In this document: positions 5,587 through 7,038 of the stretch, piece by piece | Numbering within the stretch: position 1 is the first letter of the stretch | Layout of the letters: each line of letters begins with the position of its first letter | DNA from: Anaerolineae bacterium | GTDB lineage: Bacteria > Chloroflexota > Anaerolineae > UBA4142 | Direction of reading: 5' to 3' | NCBI GenBank assembly: GCA_026417715.1 | Contig: JAOACU010000153.1 | Span: forward strand, 1 to 7,038 | DNA: 7,038 bases | Notes under the pieces: model-generated | The model's input: only the letters and a program-made list of their open reading frames with translations | The model's database searches: none | Told to the model about the DNA's origin: nothing | Program-made: the position numbers and the translations under genes

Positions 5587-7038
5587 TTAACTCACTTTCA
5601 CTTTTTGATAAAATTCCAGTTGATCGCCCTCGTGGAAATCGCCAAAGCCCTCGAGCATCAAGCCGCACTCGTATCCCTCGGCAACTTCTTTCACGTCTTC
5701 GGTAAAACGTTTGAGTGATGCGATAGCGCCCTTGAACAATTCGTTTCCATCGCGCAGGACGCGCACCGTGCCATTGCGTACGATCTTGCCTTGCATCACG
5801 CGCACGCCAGCGACATTCTGCTTTTTCACGCGGAAGGTTTGGAGCACTTGCCCCTGACCGATGAGGCGATCTTCGTACACCGGCTCCAGCATTCCTTTGA
5901 GGGCTTTGTCAATATCCTCGATGAGTTTGTAGATGATGTTGTATTGGCGCACATCCACGCCTTCGCTTTCCGCGAGCGATTGCGCGGCGGCTTCTACGCC
6001 CACATTAAAGCCGATGACGATACCTTGTGACGCTACGGCAAGCATCACGTCGGAGCGTGTAATCGAGCCGATGCCTTGATGGATGATTTTGACTTTGATT
6101 TTCTCGGTGCTCAACTTTTCCAGCGATGACACAATCGGTTCGAGTGACCCTTGCACATCGGCTTTGATGATGAGATTGAGTTCCTTGACGTTACCGGCTT
6201 CGAATTGCGCGAACAAATCGTTGAGACTGACAGCGCGCTTGGCTTGTTGTTCGGCGGCGCGCTGGGCGAGCATCCGTTCGGCAGCGCGCGTACGCGCTTC
6301 CCGTTCATCCTCCAGTACGACGAATTTTTCGCCGGCGGGTGGCACATCGGACAAGCCGGTGACCGCGACTGGATCGGCGGGCAGGGCTTCTTTGACGGTT
6401 TCGCCGCGATCGTTGAACATCGCGCGAATGCGTCCCCACACATTGCCAATCCACACCACATCGCCAACGCGGAGTGTGCCATCCTGCACAAGGAGTGTTG
6501 CCATCGCGCCTTGTTGTTTGTCCAATTTGGATTCGATGACGATGCCGCGCGCGGGTTGATTGGGATTGGCGCGCCAATCCGCCAGTTCGGCAACGAACAA
6601 GATGTTTTCCAGCAAATCGTCAATGCCGATTTTTTGTTTGGCGGACATCGGCACCACCACCACTTCGTCCTTGCCGCCGTACACGGCGAGCCCCATCTCC
6701 GCGAGTTGTTGCTTGACGCGTTCGGGATTGGCGTTGGGTTTATCAATCTTGTTCAACGCGATGATGATGGGCACTTGGGCGGCGCGCGCGTGCGCGATTG
6801 CCTCGCGCGTCTGGGGCATCACGCCATCATCAGCGGCAACGACGATGACGGCAATATCGGTGGCTTGCGCGCCGCGCGCGCGCATTTCGGTAAATGCTTC
6901 GTGGCCCGGCGTGTCGAGAAACGTAATTCGTTTGTCGTTGTGCGTCACCTGATACGCGCCGATGTGTTGGGTGATGCCACCGGCTTCACCAGCGGCAACG
7001 TTCGCGTGCCGAATCGCATCGAGAATCGAAGTCTTGCC
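5587..7038 (-). CDS. infB: Translation initiation factor IF-2, C-terminal part (5' end outside window)
   Basis: IF2 is the GTPase that brings initiator fMet-tRNA to the 30S subunit and promotes 70S joining. The frame is open to the right edge, so the gene is partial: 483 codons plus a TAA stop. The first visible residues are GKTSILDAIR, the end of the G1 P-loop. They are followed by the G2 segment GEAGGITQHIGAYQV, G3 DTPGHE (visible residues 42-47), G4 NKID (96-99) and G5 SAK (132-134). Domain II follows, then a charged Arg/Ala/Glu-rich linker (about 235-270), domain III (KADVQGSLEP), and the C-terminal fMet-tRNA-binding domain ending in GYECG and FYQKVKVS. The length from P-loop to end matches the IF2 core (about 490 residues in E. 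coli), so nothing is missing downstream. The variable N-terminal domain lies outside the window. A GTG at 6948 is internal and is not the start. rbfA begins 3 bases after the stop, which is the usual infB-rbfA arrangement. Confidence 0.97.
   Translation of the reverse strand, partial: GKTSILDAIRHANVAAGEAGGITQHIGAYQVTHNDKRITFLDTPGHEAFTEMRARGAQATDIAVIVVAADDGVMPQTREAIAHARAAQVPIIIALNKIDKPNANPERVKQQLAEMGLAVYGGKDEVVVVPMSAKQKIGIDDLLENILFVAELADWRANPNQPARGIVIESKLDKQQGAMATLLVQDGTLRVGDVVWIGNVWGRIRAMFNDRGETVKEALPADPVAVTGLSDVPPAGEKFVVLEDEREARTRAAERMLAQRAAEQQAKRAVSLNDLFAQFEAGNVKELNLIIKADVQGSLEPIVSSLEKLSTEKIKVKIIHQGIGSITRSDVMLAVASQGIVIGFNVGVEAAAQSLAESEGVDVRQYNIIYKLIEDIDKALKGMLEPVYEDRLIGQGQVLQTFRVKKQNVAGVRVMQGKIVRNGTVRVLRDGNELFKGAIASLKRFTEDVKEVAEGYECGLMLEGFGDFHEGDQLEFYQKVKVS

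Noticed and set aside
6946..6948. GTG as the infB start
   Set aside because: The frame continues upstream to the window edge with clear IF2 residues, including the GKT of the P-loop, so the GTG codes an internal valine.

Overview
The window is a stretch of bacterial chromosome in which every gene runs on the minus strand, so it reads right to left. It holds the core translation and RNA-maturation cluster: infB (5' end cut by the right edge), rbfA, a DHH-family nanoRNase/pAp phosphatase (nrnA type), two small DUF genes (DUF4258, DUF2283), truB, ribF, and an AGPS-like FAD-binding oxidoreductase. Gaps are 3 to 62 bases. One 4-base start/stop overlap (ribF into the oxidase) and one Shine-Dalgarno/stop overlap (DUF4258 into DUF2283) suggest a single long transcription unit. 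No promoter and no canonical intrinsic terminator is visible. No tRNA, rRNA, CRISPR array, transposase or origin was seen.

Organism: the DNA is GC-rich and saturated with CGCG and alternating CG runs. The gene order, the 7-base intergenic tandem repeats and the TDTLGFR form of DHH motif IV fit a member of the Chloroflexota, perhaps Anaerolineae-like. This is inference from pattern memory and is only moderately supported. The bacterial assignment is secure.

Layout: 5587-7038 infB, starting inside the P-loop; 5233-5583 rbfA; 5171-5232 a spacer filled by heptamer repeats in inverted arrangement; 4187-5170 nrnA; 3679-4167 a two-gene DUF4258/DUF2283 cassette with almost no CGCG, unlike everything around it; 2698-3666 truB with an unusual cysteine-rich N-terminus; 2648-2697 a second, different heptamer repeat with a hairpin; 1676-2647 ribF; 66-1679 the FAD oxidoreductase; 1-65 the 3' flank, with remnants of two repeat families.

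How the genes fit together: IF2 and RbfA serve 30S initiation and maturation, the DHH protein recycles very short RNAs and pAp, TruB makes tRNA pseudouridine-55, and RibF makes FMN and FAD. The last gene encodes a FAD-dependent enzyme whose start codon overlaps the ribF stop, so cofactor supply and a cofactor user are translationally linked. The DUF pair is the least expected component and looks like an inserted accessory module.
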